From Desulfuromonas sp. TF (lineage in GTDB: Bacteria > Desulfobacterota > Desulfuromonadia > Desulfuromonadales > ATBO01): a stretch of 64,000 bases of DNA. Made by a program: the position numbers and the translations under genes. The notes under the pieces were generated by a model. That model was not told where the DNA came from, made no database searches, and worked only from the letters and a program-made list of their open reading frames with translations. Each line of letters opens with the position of its first letter. Positions within the stretch are counted from its first letter, which is position 1. The stretch lies in contig NZ_KI421428.1 of assembly GCF_000472285.1 (NCBI RefSeq), positions 153,094 to 217,093 of the forward strand, given 5' to 3'. Positions 16,185 through 24,198 of the stretch are shown here, piece after piece.

Positions 16185-16721
16185 ATGGGCTTGTTTGTGA
16201 GGGTGTTTATCACTTCTGTTTTCGTTCTGTTTTGCGGCTGCGCCCCCGACCCACCGCGCCGCCCCGAGGTGGTCTCCTATCTCGACGTGACCCAGAAACA
16301 GCAATATATCCAGAATGCCATGTCGACCCTGAAGATTTTTCACGAGGCAGCCATTGATCTCAGGTCCCGCCGCAAACCTATGGCCCGGAAGGAACTGGCC
16401 GAAGAGGTGGATCACTATATCGACGTGCAGGTGAAACCGATCATCGGGGATTTCGAGGCCAACCACAACCTGAAAACCCGTCTGCAGGTGGCCGAGCTGC
16501 AACTTCTCTGCGGCCTGGTCTATCTTGAGTTGAAGGAATACGATGAAGCGCTGGCGCTGCTGAACACCATGAAGAGACGCTACAGCGACAGCCCGGAATT
16601 ACTGAGCGCGGCCATCGACCGCAAATATATAGGTTTCAGAAATCTCGAGGACGGAATGCGGGTACTGAATGAGAGGATCTGGCGAGAATTTCTGACCTTT
16701 TCTCCCCCACCGTCTTCATGA
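16185..16721 (+). CDS. putative lipoprotein, first gene of the Exb/Tol-like envelope operon
   Basis: 178 aa. A short hydrophobic N-terminus ends in LFCGC, a plausible lipobox with Cys19 as the lipidated residue. The mature protein is helical and charged, with a TPR-like hairpin at about residues 100-135 (LQLLCGLVYLELKEYDEALALL). I do not recognise a named family. AAGGAG stands 6 nt before the ATG. The next gene begins 17 nt after its stop. From its place it is likely a partner of the proton-channel proteins at the inner face of the outer membrane or on the inner membrane. Confidence 0.75.
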   Translation: MGLFVRVFITSVFVLFCGCAPDPPRRPEVVSYLDVTQKQQYIQNAMSTLKIFHEAAIDLRSRRKPMARKELAEEVDHYIDVQVKPIIGDFEANHNLKTRLQVAELQLLCGLVYLELKEYDEALALLNTMKRRYSDSPELLSAAIDRKYIGFRNLEDGMRVLNERIWREFLTFSPPPSS

Positions 16722-16738
16722 TTCCAGGAGATTTATCC

Positions 16739-17413
16739 ATGGAGAACAACATTTTCAACGAACTGTCCGAGGCGATCATCAATTCACTCACCCATTTCAT
16801 CAATAACTTCTCAGGATTGCTCCAGATTATCGTCTATTTCACCATCGGCATCATTTTTTTCTACGCTCTGGTTAAATGCGGACAGGCCCTTCGATCGCTG
16901 GCCCGGTTCAACTTCGCACGTCTTGATGAAAAAGGCGTTTCCACCTTCGATTCGCTCGATGATCGGGCTCCTCTGGCGGTGGTGGCCGCCTCTTTCTTCT
17001 GCAGGACCAAAAAGCATTACCTCCTGGAGAGGAAAAACGATCTGCACTCCTCAAAGACAATCCCTCCGGACGGATTCATCCGGGATGCGGCTTTTCAGTA
17101 CAGCGAACGCTACTTTGAGGAAAAATTTCTCGAACCGATCTCCCTGACAGCAAACCTGATGCCTTCTCTCGGCTTTATCGGCACCATCATCGGAATGGTG
17201 GTGCATTTCCTCTCCAACTCCGGTTCCCTCAACAGTAATCTCACTGTCGTCGGCATAGCCACTGCCCTCTATACCACCTTTATCGGCCTGGTCTGCTATA
17301 CGATCCTTGAATTCATGCTCAAGGTGCTGTCTTCTCTCGGCCGACGGCGTATCGACGAGGGGCTTGCGGCGGTGGCCGGCCTGCGGCCGGTTTCGGAAAG
17401 AAAGGCGGCCTGA
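16739..17413 (+). CDS. MotA/TolQ/ExbB-family proton channel protein
   Basis: 224 aa from the ATG at 16739 (AGGAG 8 nt upstream; the ATG at 16718 has none). Three membrane segments at about residues 26-47, 137-158 and 168-190 enclose a roughly 90-residue cytoplasmic domain, the ExbB/TolQ topology. The signature is clear: NLMPSLGFIGTIIGMVVHFL, then IATALYTTFIGL, with the Thr residues that line the channel. With the ExbD-like protein it should use proton motive force to drive the TonB-like protein. It is not beside tol-pal or a TonB receptor, so it is probably neither the housekeeping Tol nor a normal Ton system. Confidence 0.88.
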   Translation: MENNIFNELSEAIINSLTHFINNFSGLLQIIVYFTIGIIFFYALVKCGQALRSLARFNFARLDEKGVSTFDSLDDRAPLAVVAASFFCRTKKHYLLERKNDLHSSKTIPPDGFIRDAAFQYSERYFEEKFLEPISLTANLMPSLGFIGTIIGMVVHFLSNSGSLNSNLTVVGIATALYTTFIGLVCYTILEFMLKVLSSLGRRRIDEGLAAVAGLRPVSERKAA

Positions 17414-17416
17414 CCG

Positions 17417-17872
17417 ATGCGTCGGCGGAAAAACAACATGTGGCTTTTCGCCTTCACCGATCTCGCATTTCTGCTGCTGATCAGCCTGAGCCTGATTCCA
17501 AGCGCTCCCGAAGACATCTCCCTGCGTTTTGCTGAAATGAATCTGCCGGTCGTGCCGGACAGCCGGAATCTGCAACCCGTTCGGGAGCAGCAGGAAGTCT
17601 GGGAACTTCAAATTTTCGCCATAGGCCCCCAACATTCCGTACCCTTTCAGTTGGTAAGGTCCGGGGAGAAAGAAGGGATGGCCCTCGATGAAGGGAATCT
17701 TATTCCGGCTCTGGAGAGATTGCGGGAACGCCAGTCACGGCCGGTGCTGCTGCCTGAGAAGACCTCGCTGAGCCAGGACTTTCTTTTCGCCGCCGCGGCG
17801 ATGGCGAAGGTCTGGTCTGCGGCGGACAGCCGGACCATTGTCAAGCCGGTTGATACGGGAGCGACCGAGTGA
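17417..17872 (+). CDS. ExbD/TolR-like protein, diverged
   Basis: 151 aa. A basic N-terminus is followed by one membrane segment carrying an aspartate, FAFTDLAFLLLISLSLIP (Asp15), at the position of the essential proton-carrying Asp of ExbD/TolR. The periplasmic part (about 125 residues) has a segment (LDEGNLIPALERLRERQSRPVLL) that recalls the ExbD/TolR periplasmic fold, but it is otherwise far from textbook members. It begins 3 nt after the channel gene and overlaps the next gene by 4 nt (GTGA), so the pair is almost surely co-translated. Confidence 0.75.
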   Translation: MRRRKNNMWLFAFTDLAFLLLISLSLIPSAPEDISLRFAEMNLPVVPDSRNLQPVREQQEVWELQIFAIGPQHSVPFQLVRSGEKEGMALDEGNLIPALERLRERQSRPVLLPEKTSLSQDFLFAAAAMAKVWSAADSRTIVKPVDTGATE

Positions 17873-19263
17873 TTTCCGGAAACGATCTTTACGGATGGGG
17901 GGTATTCGATATCCCGATGGAACGCGAACTGCGCTCCGCTGGATCTGCGGCCTCGCCGCAGGGTCCCCTTAAGGCCGAACCCGTCCGGAAGCTCTTCAAC
18001 GACGTAAACTGGAAGGCGCTGGGATCGAGTTTTCTGCTGACCCTTCTCTGCCTGGTCGGCCTCCTCATGCTGGGCAGAAATCGGCCTGAGTCTCCGGTTT
18101 CGCCCGAGCCGCAACCGGTCGAAGTGGCCGTGCGCATCTTCGAGGAGGTTCCGAGTATTCCCCCGCAGGATGCTTCCGAACCTCCGGCGCCGGCGCCGCA
18201 AGAAATCGTGGTGGCTGTTCCGGAGGATTCGCCGACCATTCCTGAAATCCGGGTCACACCGCCGCCGGTGCCTCAAAAAACGGTGCGAGCAGAGCCCGTA
18301 AAGCCCCCCGAACCGGCGCGGATCCAGCCCCCTCCGGTGAAGATTCAGATCCCTCCGCCGTCTACTCTCAGGCCGACCCGGGCCGAACCGCCGCAGGAGC
18401 GGCCCGCTCTTCCGGAGCAGAAGGCACCCGTAATTTCCCGGCAGGAAACGGTTCTGCCGGAGCCCTCACGAACGGACTATGAGGAGAGAACAGGCACGGC
18501 TTCAGAGAGTTTGCCGCAGCAGCAAGCCGCGCTGCGAAAAGAAATGGCTTCCGTCGATCTTGGCGCAGGACCGCAGACGGCGCGTGTCGCCGAGAGGGGA
18601 ACGGCCGAAGCCGCCTTGCCGGAGTCGCCCGCAATAGCCCTTGAACGGTCGGACGGCACCGATCTGGGAGGAGCGGCGCCCCGGATGAACGACCGATATG
18701 AAAAGCTCGCGGATTCATCGTCCGTGCCCCTTCCTTCTCCTCGAAGAACCGCTGTTCCGGACAGCGGCGGAGAGGAGGATATGCTGCCGAAAGCGACCGC
18801 TTTCGCTTCACCGGGTTCCCGTAAGATGGTTGCCATGCTTCCTGCCGACCGCAGTGATTCTTCTTTCGGCGGTATCGGTCGGAATGCGGACCCTGATCTT
18901 ACCGGACCGGCTGTGCGGACGGCGTCATTGCCGCATGACCGGCATGGTGCGGAAGCTCCAGGGAAATCCTACGATTTTCTCGATCTGGTCGGACCGGCGG
19001 ATCTCGACCGCGCGGTCATGGTGAATCTTAATCAGCTGCAGACCTGTCTCGATCCGGAAGAGGAACTGAAGCTCAAGACCCGGCTGGCCGCCATGCTCAG
19101 CCGTCCCGGTCAGTGCCGCGCCGGCGGGGTGGTGTTCGATATCCGGCAGCCTGAATCGGCTTATTCCATCCACATCGACCTCTATAACTACGAACAGAGA
19201 GAATTTCAAGATCGCTGCTCGGCCCTCCGGCTTGCGGTCTATTCATGTGACGCGAGGAGATGA
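17869..19263 (+). CDS. TonB/TolA-like envelope protein with a Cys-containing C-terminal domain
   Basis: 464 aa, GTG start overlapping the ExbD-like stop. A cytoplasmic N-terminus (about 50 residues) leads to a single membrane helix (residues 51-69). A long Pro/Glu-rich region follows (about 75-190, rich in PPPV, PEP and PQE), then a low-complexity stretch to about 360. This is the layout of TonB and TolA, with a rigid linker across the periplasm. The last 95 residues form a compact domain with four cysteines (QTCLDPE, GQCRAGG, DRCSAL, YSCDARR) and do not look like the TonB C-terminal domain, so the target is probably not a standard TonB box receptor. Confidence 0.75.
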   Translation: MISGNDLYGWGVFDIPMERELRSAGSAASPQGPLKAEPVRKLFNDVNWKALGSSFLLTLLCLVGLLMLGRNRPESPVSPEPQPVEVAVRIFEEVPSIPPQDASEPPAPAPQEIVVAVPEDSPTIPEIRVTPPPVPQKTVRAEPVKPPEPARIQPPPVKIQIPPPSTLRPTRAEPPQERPALPEQKAPVISRQETVLPEPSRTDYEERTGTASESLPQQQAALRKEMASVDLGAGPQTARVAERGTAEAALPESPAIALERSDGTDLGGAAPRMNDRYEKLADSSSVPLPSPRRTAVPDSGGEEDMLPKATAFASPGSRKMVAMLPADRSDSSFGGIGRNADPDLTGPAVRTASLPHDRHGAEAPGKSYDFLDLVGPADLDRAVMVNLNQLQTCLDPEEELKLKTRLAAMLSRPGQCRAGGVVFDIRQPESAYSIHIDLYNYEQREFQDRCSALRLAVYSCDARR

Positions 19264-19269
19264 AAATCG

Positions 19270-21234
19270 ATGAATATACCTTATCGCCTTATCCTTCTGT
19301 TAGTTCTCTTCCTGGGATTCGGCTGCCGGGTTGAGGCCGCCGAGACTCCCGCCCGGATGTGGGACAACCTTCTCGATATCACCCCCAGGTTCAGCTGGTA
19401 TCCGCGGCAGGATCTGCAGAATCTGCTGGAGATCAAATCCGAAGAGTACGGGCAGAGTCTGGAAGAATACAGGGCGGAACTCCTGCAGGAAGTTACCGGG
19501 GGGCGTCCTGCTGCGGCCCGGGTCCGACCCGAACAATTTGTGACCGGGCTGCCGTGGCGGCAGTACTACCGATTGTCGCTGGCGGAGTTCTGCCTCTTTC
19601 TCTCAACCGACAGGGCGGAGCACCTGCAGAACGCCCAAAGCGCCCTTTCCTTTCTGGAACAGAAGAGCGATCAGCCGGAGATTGAATTCTGGAATCATCT
19701 CTACCGTACTCATCAAGCAGCACTTTCCAAGGATAGAGAAGCCTTCATCGGGCTGGTATATCATCTCTGGCGAAACATCGTCATGCGTTATGAGACCGAA
19801 AGCCTGGCGTTCCCTTCGGAAGCAGCGCGCGCCGGATTCGTGAGGCACCTTCCCTATCTCTACGAGAATCTGGCTCACCTTGTGCTCCGCAAGGCCATTC
19901 TGGAGCAGGAAATCCCGGAGCTTTATCCTCTTGTGCCCCTTGTCCTCGATATCCAGCAGAAGCTGACGGTCGAAAACGGTTACAAAAGCATGGTCGACCA
20001 GATCGTCGAACGGATGCAGGGGTCGAATTCGGACAACAGGAATCTCAATTTTGCCGTGGCCCTTCTCGAAGCGACGGCCAAGAGGTACGAGTTCGAGGAC
20101 GAAAAGGATGCCTCACTCCTGGCATCCAAATTCAACCTGGCCCGCAGATATCTTCTGCTGGCCTACGACTGGGCCGATACGGACAAGGGACGGACCGTGA
20201 TCCTGAGTCAGCACATGGGTTTCCTGAATTACGTCGTCCGCCGCCTCAATGATCCTTCAGATCCCGTGGCGTCCAATCCCTTTTTTCGGAACATTCCGGT
20301 CATGGCGAACGATCATATCGAGAAGCTGGTCCCCTTCTTTCATCGCCTTGCGGCGCCGGCTGTGAGCTCGGAAGGAGAGGGGCTGGCGGACGGCTTCGAG
20401 GACCGGGAAACCTATCTTCAGGCGATGCATCAGCTCCTGGATTCCTTTGCCAAGTTGAGCGTCGTCCTGTCGGAATTCTACAAAGCGGACCGCGCGCAAG
20501 AAGGCGCCGATATCTTTCCGGCCGCCAGGCCGCTGGAGCAGTACTGCGAGCTCTTTGATCGCTATGCCCGGATAAATTCGGTAATTCTCCCCGACAGCGC
20601 CTACTTCATGGCGGCCTATGCTGCCCGCGAACTGGGTGAACTTTATCGGGAGCGCGCCCGTTACAGCGTCGACAACCACGCCGACGATCTAGCTTTTGCC
20701 TATCAGATGCAAGCGGCCGAAATCTTTCCTCTCGATCTTCCCGGAATCCTGCAGATGGCCTTCCAGTGCTCCCTCAACGGGCAGGTGCAGGATTATTTCC
20801 GCAACTCGCGTCCGCTGGCGGCCCGCCTGAGAGTCTCCCACGGCGCCGCCACCTGGAGCGCCCGCAATCCCACGGACTTCAACGATCTGGTCGAACTGGT
20901 TCCAGTGGTGGTTCCCGAGGTCGTCGACAATGCCTTCACCCTCCTCGGTCATGTCTCCGGCGAAGCGACGGAGGATGTCCTCTTCTCCCGCGCGGTCTCC
21001 ATGGCCCGGGCGATTGAAAAAGGCCAAAGCTCCAACCCGCACGACAAAACCGAAGAGACCCTGGCGGCGATCGGCCGGGGGCAACCGGGCGAGACGATTC
21101 TTCCTTTCTATGAACTGAAAAGCCAGCTCTTCGGCGCTCCGGACAGCCCGGTTCACACGTACATCCGCACTCTCTACAACGAGGTTCCCTACGAGAACCA
21201 CCAGTACGTTGCCCTTTTCCGCGATCTCCAATAG
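19270..21234 (+). CDS. large secreted helical protein of the Exb/Tol-like operon
   Basis: 654 aa, last gene of the operon, 6 nt after the TonB-like gene, with GAGGAG upstream. The N-terminus is a signal peptide (LILLLVLFLGFGC). It may be processed as a lipoprotein at Cys19, although GFGC is a poor lipobox, or by signal peptidase I after VEA. The rest is largely helical with many Tyr, Leu and Glu and no long repeats, in the style of TPR/Sel1-like solenoids (for example MAAYAARELGELYRERARYS). I recognise no named family. Its position makes it the likely periplasmic or outer-membrane client of the energised complex. Confidence 0.75.
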   Translation: MNIPYRLILLLVLFLGFGCRVEAAETPARMWDNLLDITPRFSWYPRQDLQNLLEIKSEEYGQSLEEYRAELLQEVTGGRPAAARVRPEQFVTGLPWRQYYRLSLAEFCLFLSTDRAEHLQNAQSALSFLEQKSDQPEIEFWNHLYRTHQAALSKDREAFIGLVYHLWRNIVMRYETESLAFPSEAARAGFVRHLPYLYENLAHLVLRKAILEQEIPELYPLVPLVLDIQQKLTVENGYKSMVDQIVERMQGSNSDNRNLNFAVALLEATAKRYEFEDEKDASLLASKFNLARRYLLLAYDWADTDKGRTVILSQHMGFLNYVVRRLNDPSDPVASNPFFRNIPVMANDHIEKLVPFFHRLAAPAVSSEGEGLADGFEDRETYLQAMHQLLDSFAKLSVVLSEFYKADRAQEGADIFPAARPLEQYCELFDRYARINSVILPDSAYFMAAYAARELGELYRERARYSVDNHADDLAFAYQMQAAEIFPLDLPGILQMAFQCSLNGQVQDYFRNSRPLAARLRVSHGAATWSARNPTDFNDLVELVPVVVPEVVDNAFTLLGHVSGEATEDVLFSRAVSMARAIEKGQSSNPHDKTEETLAAIGRGQPGETILPFYELKSQLFGAPDSPVHTYIRTLYNEVPYENHQYVALFRDLQ

Positions 21235-21237
21235 ACT

Positions 21238-21270
21238 TGAGGTCCGGCTGATACTATCGGTCGGACCTCA
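21238..21270 (+). terminator. hairpin at the end of the envelope operon
   Basis: Perfect 9-bp stem TGAGGTCCG / CGGACCTCA with a 15-nt loop, starting 4 nt after the stop of the 654-aa gene. There is no T run, so it may be a weak terminator or an mRNA 3'-end stabiliser. Confidence 0.5.
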
Positions 21271-21500
21271 GTCAACTCCCACTGGACTGAATTCATAAGG
21301 GGGCTGCCCTCAGACACGCCCGGCTGCTTGGGATCGACGCCGCTGCCGACCGCCACCTGTTATCTCTTTCCCGGCAGACGGTCAGGATCAGGGGCATGAA
21401 GACCAGAACGGTGGTGGTGACGTAAGACAAAAGGATGGGGCTGAGCGGCTCGGCTTGCTCTGCTTGGGGTGTTGAAAAGACAAAAGGTGCAGGAAAGGGG
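21271..21500. other. gap between envelope operon and hemerythrin; possible decayed coding DNA
   Basis: No intact gene. Reading the minus strand at about 21320-21470 gives a hydrophobic stretch SPILLSYVTTTVLVFMPLIL that resembles a membrane segment of an RND-type exporter. It has no flanking homologous sequence and no credible start. It could be a relic or chance. Confidence 0.3.
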
Positions 21501-21526
21501 CTCCGCGCCCGGTGAAGGGCGCGGAG
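21501..21526 (-). terminator. hairpin after the first hemerythrin gene
   Basis: Perfect 10-bp stem CTCCGCGCCC / GGGCGCGGAG with a 6-nt loop, 2 nt beyond the stop of the minus-strand hemerythrin gene. It is followed by CCCCTTTCC rather than a clean T run. Confidence 0.6.
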
Positions 21527-21528
21527 GA

Positions 21529-21945
21529 TCAGCTCGCAGCCTGCGGGTGTGCTTTGAGAAAGACGCCGAACTTTACGTCGATGTCCTTGATATGACGAAT
21601 GATCCACTTGAGCAGGATCTGATTGGTGGAGATCACGAGGTGGGCCGACACACCCTTCTCCTTGAGGTCGGCCTTGAGAGCGTCGAGCCGCCCGATGAAG
21701 TAAAGGTGCTGTGACTTTTGCTCCTCGAGGCCGGGGTAGGCGCAGAGTTCCATCAGACGCTCTTCCTCCCGGAAGTGGATCACGACGTAGCTGTCGAGAA
21801 AACCGATCAGTTCCTCGATCCGCTCCTTCCCGCTGGCCCGTCTGCAGGCTTCGATCAAGTTGTCGAAGCGGCGGAAGAGTTCGCGGTGCTGCTCGTCGAT
21901 TACAGCGTGGCCGACCGCCAATTTTTCAGTCCATTCGAGGGCCAT
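21529..21945 (-). CDS. bacteriohemerythrin-like protein with one iron ligand replaced
   Basis: 138 aa from the ATG at 21945 (GGGAG 8 nt upstream; a GTG three codons earlier is less likely). The four-helix hemerythrin ligands are His20 (DEQH), His57 and Glu61 (HFREE), His80, His118 and Asp123 (HIKDID). The His expected four residues before His80 is Gln76 (EEQKSQH). The sister protein at 23027 keeps a His at exactly that position. Di-iron O2 binding may therefore be altered. Hemerythrins of this group bind or sense O2 or NO in anaerobes. The gene is alone, with its own terminator-like hairpin. Confidence 0.85.
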   Translation of the reverse strand: MALEWTEKLAVGHAVIDEQHRELFRRFDNLIEACRRASGKERIEELIGFLDSYVVIHFREEERLMELCAYPGLEEQKSQHLYFIGRLDALKADLKEKGVSAHLVISTNQILLKWIIRHIKDIDVKFGVFLKAHPQAAS

Positions 21946-22051
21946 GTTGTTCACTCCCTTCTCTGTTGCTGCTCAAAAGTTACTAAATTAGTCCTAATTG
22001 TAGGCATTCCACCGCCGCTGGTCAAGGGAGAATTAGCCCGACCCTATAGAA

Positions 22052-23008
22052 TTATCCCCACCCCTTTTGCATTGCCGCCGCCCAAGCCGCAATTACCGCC
22101 GCCGCACTCCCCCACGCCAGCAGGGTGTTGAGGCGCCGTCCGGGGCGGCCGTATTTTTTCAGCAGATGCCCGGCACTCCAGCCGAGTCCGAAACCTGCCG
22201 CGAAGCCGAAGAGGTGGGCGCCTATGTCGGTATTCTCTCCGGCGGTGCCCAGCAGGGCGAGAATACCCAGAGCCGCTGCCAGGGGAAGGGGCCAGCGCTT
22301 GAGCAGATTGCGCCTGTAGCGGACCTGGCCGAGGGCTGCGAGGAGGCCGACGGCTCCGAAAACGGCCGTGGACGCGCCGACGGAGCGATGGTCGGAGGAG
22401 TGGACGAAGGCGTTGAGCAGGTTGCCGAGAGCGCCGGATGCCAGAATGAGGCTCCAGGCCAGCCCCGACCCGAGATCCCGGCAGAGGCGGACGATGAATA
22501 CGCCGCCGATCGCCAGATTGCCCAGAAGATGCAGCCAGCCGGAGTGGAGGGTAAGGGCGGTGAACAGGCGCCACCACTCGCCGGCCAGGATTTTACCGGC
22601 ATGGGAGTTGCCGAGGGCGACCCAGTCGATGGGATCGAGCCCGGGGAGGCGAAGATCGAGAAGGGTCAGATTGTGAAAGGTGGCCAGGAGCAGGAGGACC
22701 GAAAGGGTCGCCAGAGAGTTCTGTGTGGGCGGGTGCTGCGGGGGCAGGGGAGGGGGCCAGTGCCGGTTTTCCTCTTCAAAAAGGCGAAGTTCCTTCAGCG
22801 CCGCTTCCCGGCATGCAGCCGGCACCAGCAGCCGCCAGCCGTCTCCGGAAGGTTCGGCTCGGCAGGGAATTCGCCGGGCCTCCAGGACCAGGGCCCAGCG
22901 GCCGGTCCTCCAGCGGGGGAAGACACCGGTCGGCTCTTCATCCGGGTTCGGGGAAATGGCCAGCCACCCTTCTTCCGGCGGCTCATTCTGGTGCGTGATT
23001 CCGTCCAT
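22052..23008 (-). CDS. rhomboid-family intramembrane serine protease
   Basis: 318 aa. A soluble N-terminal part (about 95 residues) precedes six or seven membrane helices. The rhomboid catalytic dyad is visible: Ser213 in GASTAVFG and His265 in GAHLFGFAAG. His160 and Asn164 (HLLGN) form the oxyanion region. It cleaves membrane proteins within or near the membrane. The N-terminal residues WLAISPNPDEEP...LVLEARRIPC suggest a small regulatory domain found before many bacterial rhomboids. It is 18 nt downstream of the second hemerythrin gene and could be co-transcribed with it. Substrate unknown. Confidence 0.92.
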   Translation of the reverse strand: MDGITHQNEPPEEGWLAISPNPDEEPTGVFPRWRTGRWALVLEARRIPCRAEPSGDGWRLLVPAACREAALKELRLFEEENRHWPPPLPPQHPPTQNSLATLSVLLLLATFHNLTLLDLRLPGLDPIDWVALGNSHAGKILAGEWWRLFTALTLHSGWLHLLGNLAIGGVFIVRLCRDLGSGLAWSLILASGALGNLLNAFVHSSDHRSVGASTAVFGAVGLLAALGQVRYRRNLLKRWPLPLAAALGILALLGTAGENTDIGAHLFGFAAGFGLGWSAGHLLKKYGRPGRRLNTLLAWGSAAAVIAAWAAAMQKGWG

Positions 23009-23026
23009 CGGCCCGTGTGCCGCCCT

Positions 23027-23431
23027 TTAATCATTCTGCTTCAGGTGCGCGGCCAGTCTGGTGTCCACCTCCCGTATATGCTCGGTCAGCCAGTAGATCA
23101 GCGCCTTGTTGGTCCGGATAATCACCTGGATGGTCGGTCCTGTCGCCGCCAGCTCCTGCTTCAGACCGGCCAGCTGCGCGACAAAGTAGCGGTGTGCCTG
23201 TTTGTGGCGCTCCGCCTCAGGATAGCCGGAGCGATCCATCAATCCCTCCTCGTCCCGGAAGTGGCGGTTGACGTAAAGATCGAGGAAGGCGAAAAGCTCC
23301 CGCAGGTGATCAGGGCCGCGGCGTTCCTCGCAGGCGACGATAAAGCGTTCGAACTGATCGAAAAGGCTCCTGTGCTGATCGTCGATCAGCGGATACCCGA
23401 CGGAAAGGTCTTCGGACCACTGCAGTGACAT
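23027..23431 (-). CDS. bacteriohemerythrin
   Basis: 134 aa from the ATG at 23431 (AAGGAG 8 nt upstream). All expected iron ligands are present: His20 (DDQH), His57 and Glu61 (HFRDEE), His76 and His80 (RHKQAH), then HIREVD near residue 118. It should form an oxo-bridged di-iron O2-binding site in the cytoplasm. The rhomboid gene follows 18 nt downstream. It aligns position for position with the hemerythrin at 21529, so the two probably arose by duplication. Confidence 0.92.
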   Translation of the reverse strand: MSLQWSEDLSVGYPLIDDQHRSLFDQFERFIVACEERRGPDHLRELFAFLDLYVNRHFRDEEGLMDRSGYPEAERHKQAHRYFVAQLAGLKQELAATGPTIQVIIRTNKALIYWLTEHIREVDTRLAAHLKQND

Positions 23432-23627
23432 GGCGGAACTCCTTGAGTGAAAAAATATAACGGACATATAATCATTTATTCTCCCCGGAGTCAAAGGTTG
23501 ACACATTCGATTACATTCGATGTAAAAACTTGAACCATCATCATTGAAATCCCGGGAAAATCCCTTTAGTATCTAGCCGGTTGAAAAACTCAATTCGGGC
23601 CCGCACGGGCTTCATAGGAGAACAGCT

Positions 23628-24116
23628 GTGGGAAAAGAGAAAGAGGCAAAGGTGTGTGTCGAAGCGTGCCCGCCGGTCGACCTGAGCGGTGAGGAGGGGT
23701 GGACTCCCTTCGATGCGCCTTCGCTGGTCGGCGCTTCGCTGCGTTTCGTCTCCGGCGAGCCGGACGGCAATCGTTACCGGGTGCGCTATTACCGCGATGA
23801 GAATCAGGAGCTTCGGGCGCGGATCTGGTTCGGCCCTGAAACCGAGGGCCCCCCGGGGCATTCCCACGGAGGCGCCATGGCCGCGGTTCTCGACGAGGTG
23901 CTCGGCCTGGCCGCCTGGGCGGCAGGCTATCCGGTCGTGGTGGGAAACCTCAACGTCAGCTTCCGCAATCTGCTGCCGCTGCAGGAGGTGGTGACGGTGG
24001 AGAGCAGGATCATCTCGACCGAGGGGCGAAAGTTGATGGTGCACGGCCGGATCTGCCTCGGGGAGACCGTCTTCGCCGAGGCGAAATGTCTCTGCATCAC
24101 CATCCCGGGGAAGTGA
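23628..24116 (+). CDS. PaaI-type hotdog-fold thioesterase
   Basis: 162 aa with GTG start (GGAG 7 nt upstream). The hotdog segment GHSHGGAMAAVLDEVLGLAAW contains the HGG turn and the acidic residue (Asp of LDE) used by PaaI-class acyl-CoA thioesterases. NLNVSFRNLLPL and VESRIISTEGRKLMVHGRI are the expected beta strands. It hydrolyses an acyl-CoA, but the substrate is not evident. An odd Cys-containing N-terminal tail (VCVEACPPVDL) precedes the domain. No pathway neighbours. Confidence 0.85.
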   Translation: MGKEKEAKVCVEACPPVDLSGEEGWTPFDAPSLVGASLRFVSGEPDGNRYRVRYYRDENQELRARIWFGPETEGPPGHSHGGAMAAVLDEVLGLAAWAAGYPVVVGNLNVSFRNLLPLQEVVTVESRIISTEGRKLMVHGRICLGETVFAEAKCLCITIPGK

Positions 24117-24198
24117 TCGCCAGGCTTATGAGCTCAAGCTCTCCATCCCTGATCCTTGCGGGCGACCTTTCTCGGATCCATCCGGAAACGGGACGAGC

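Noticed and set aside
22067-23428. Plus-strand frame of 453 codons
   Set aside because: Antisense to the rhomboid and hemerythrin genes, whose catalytic and ligand residues are intact.
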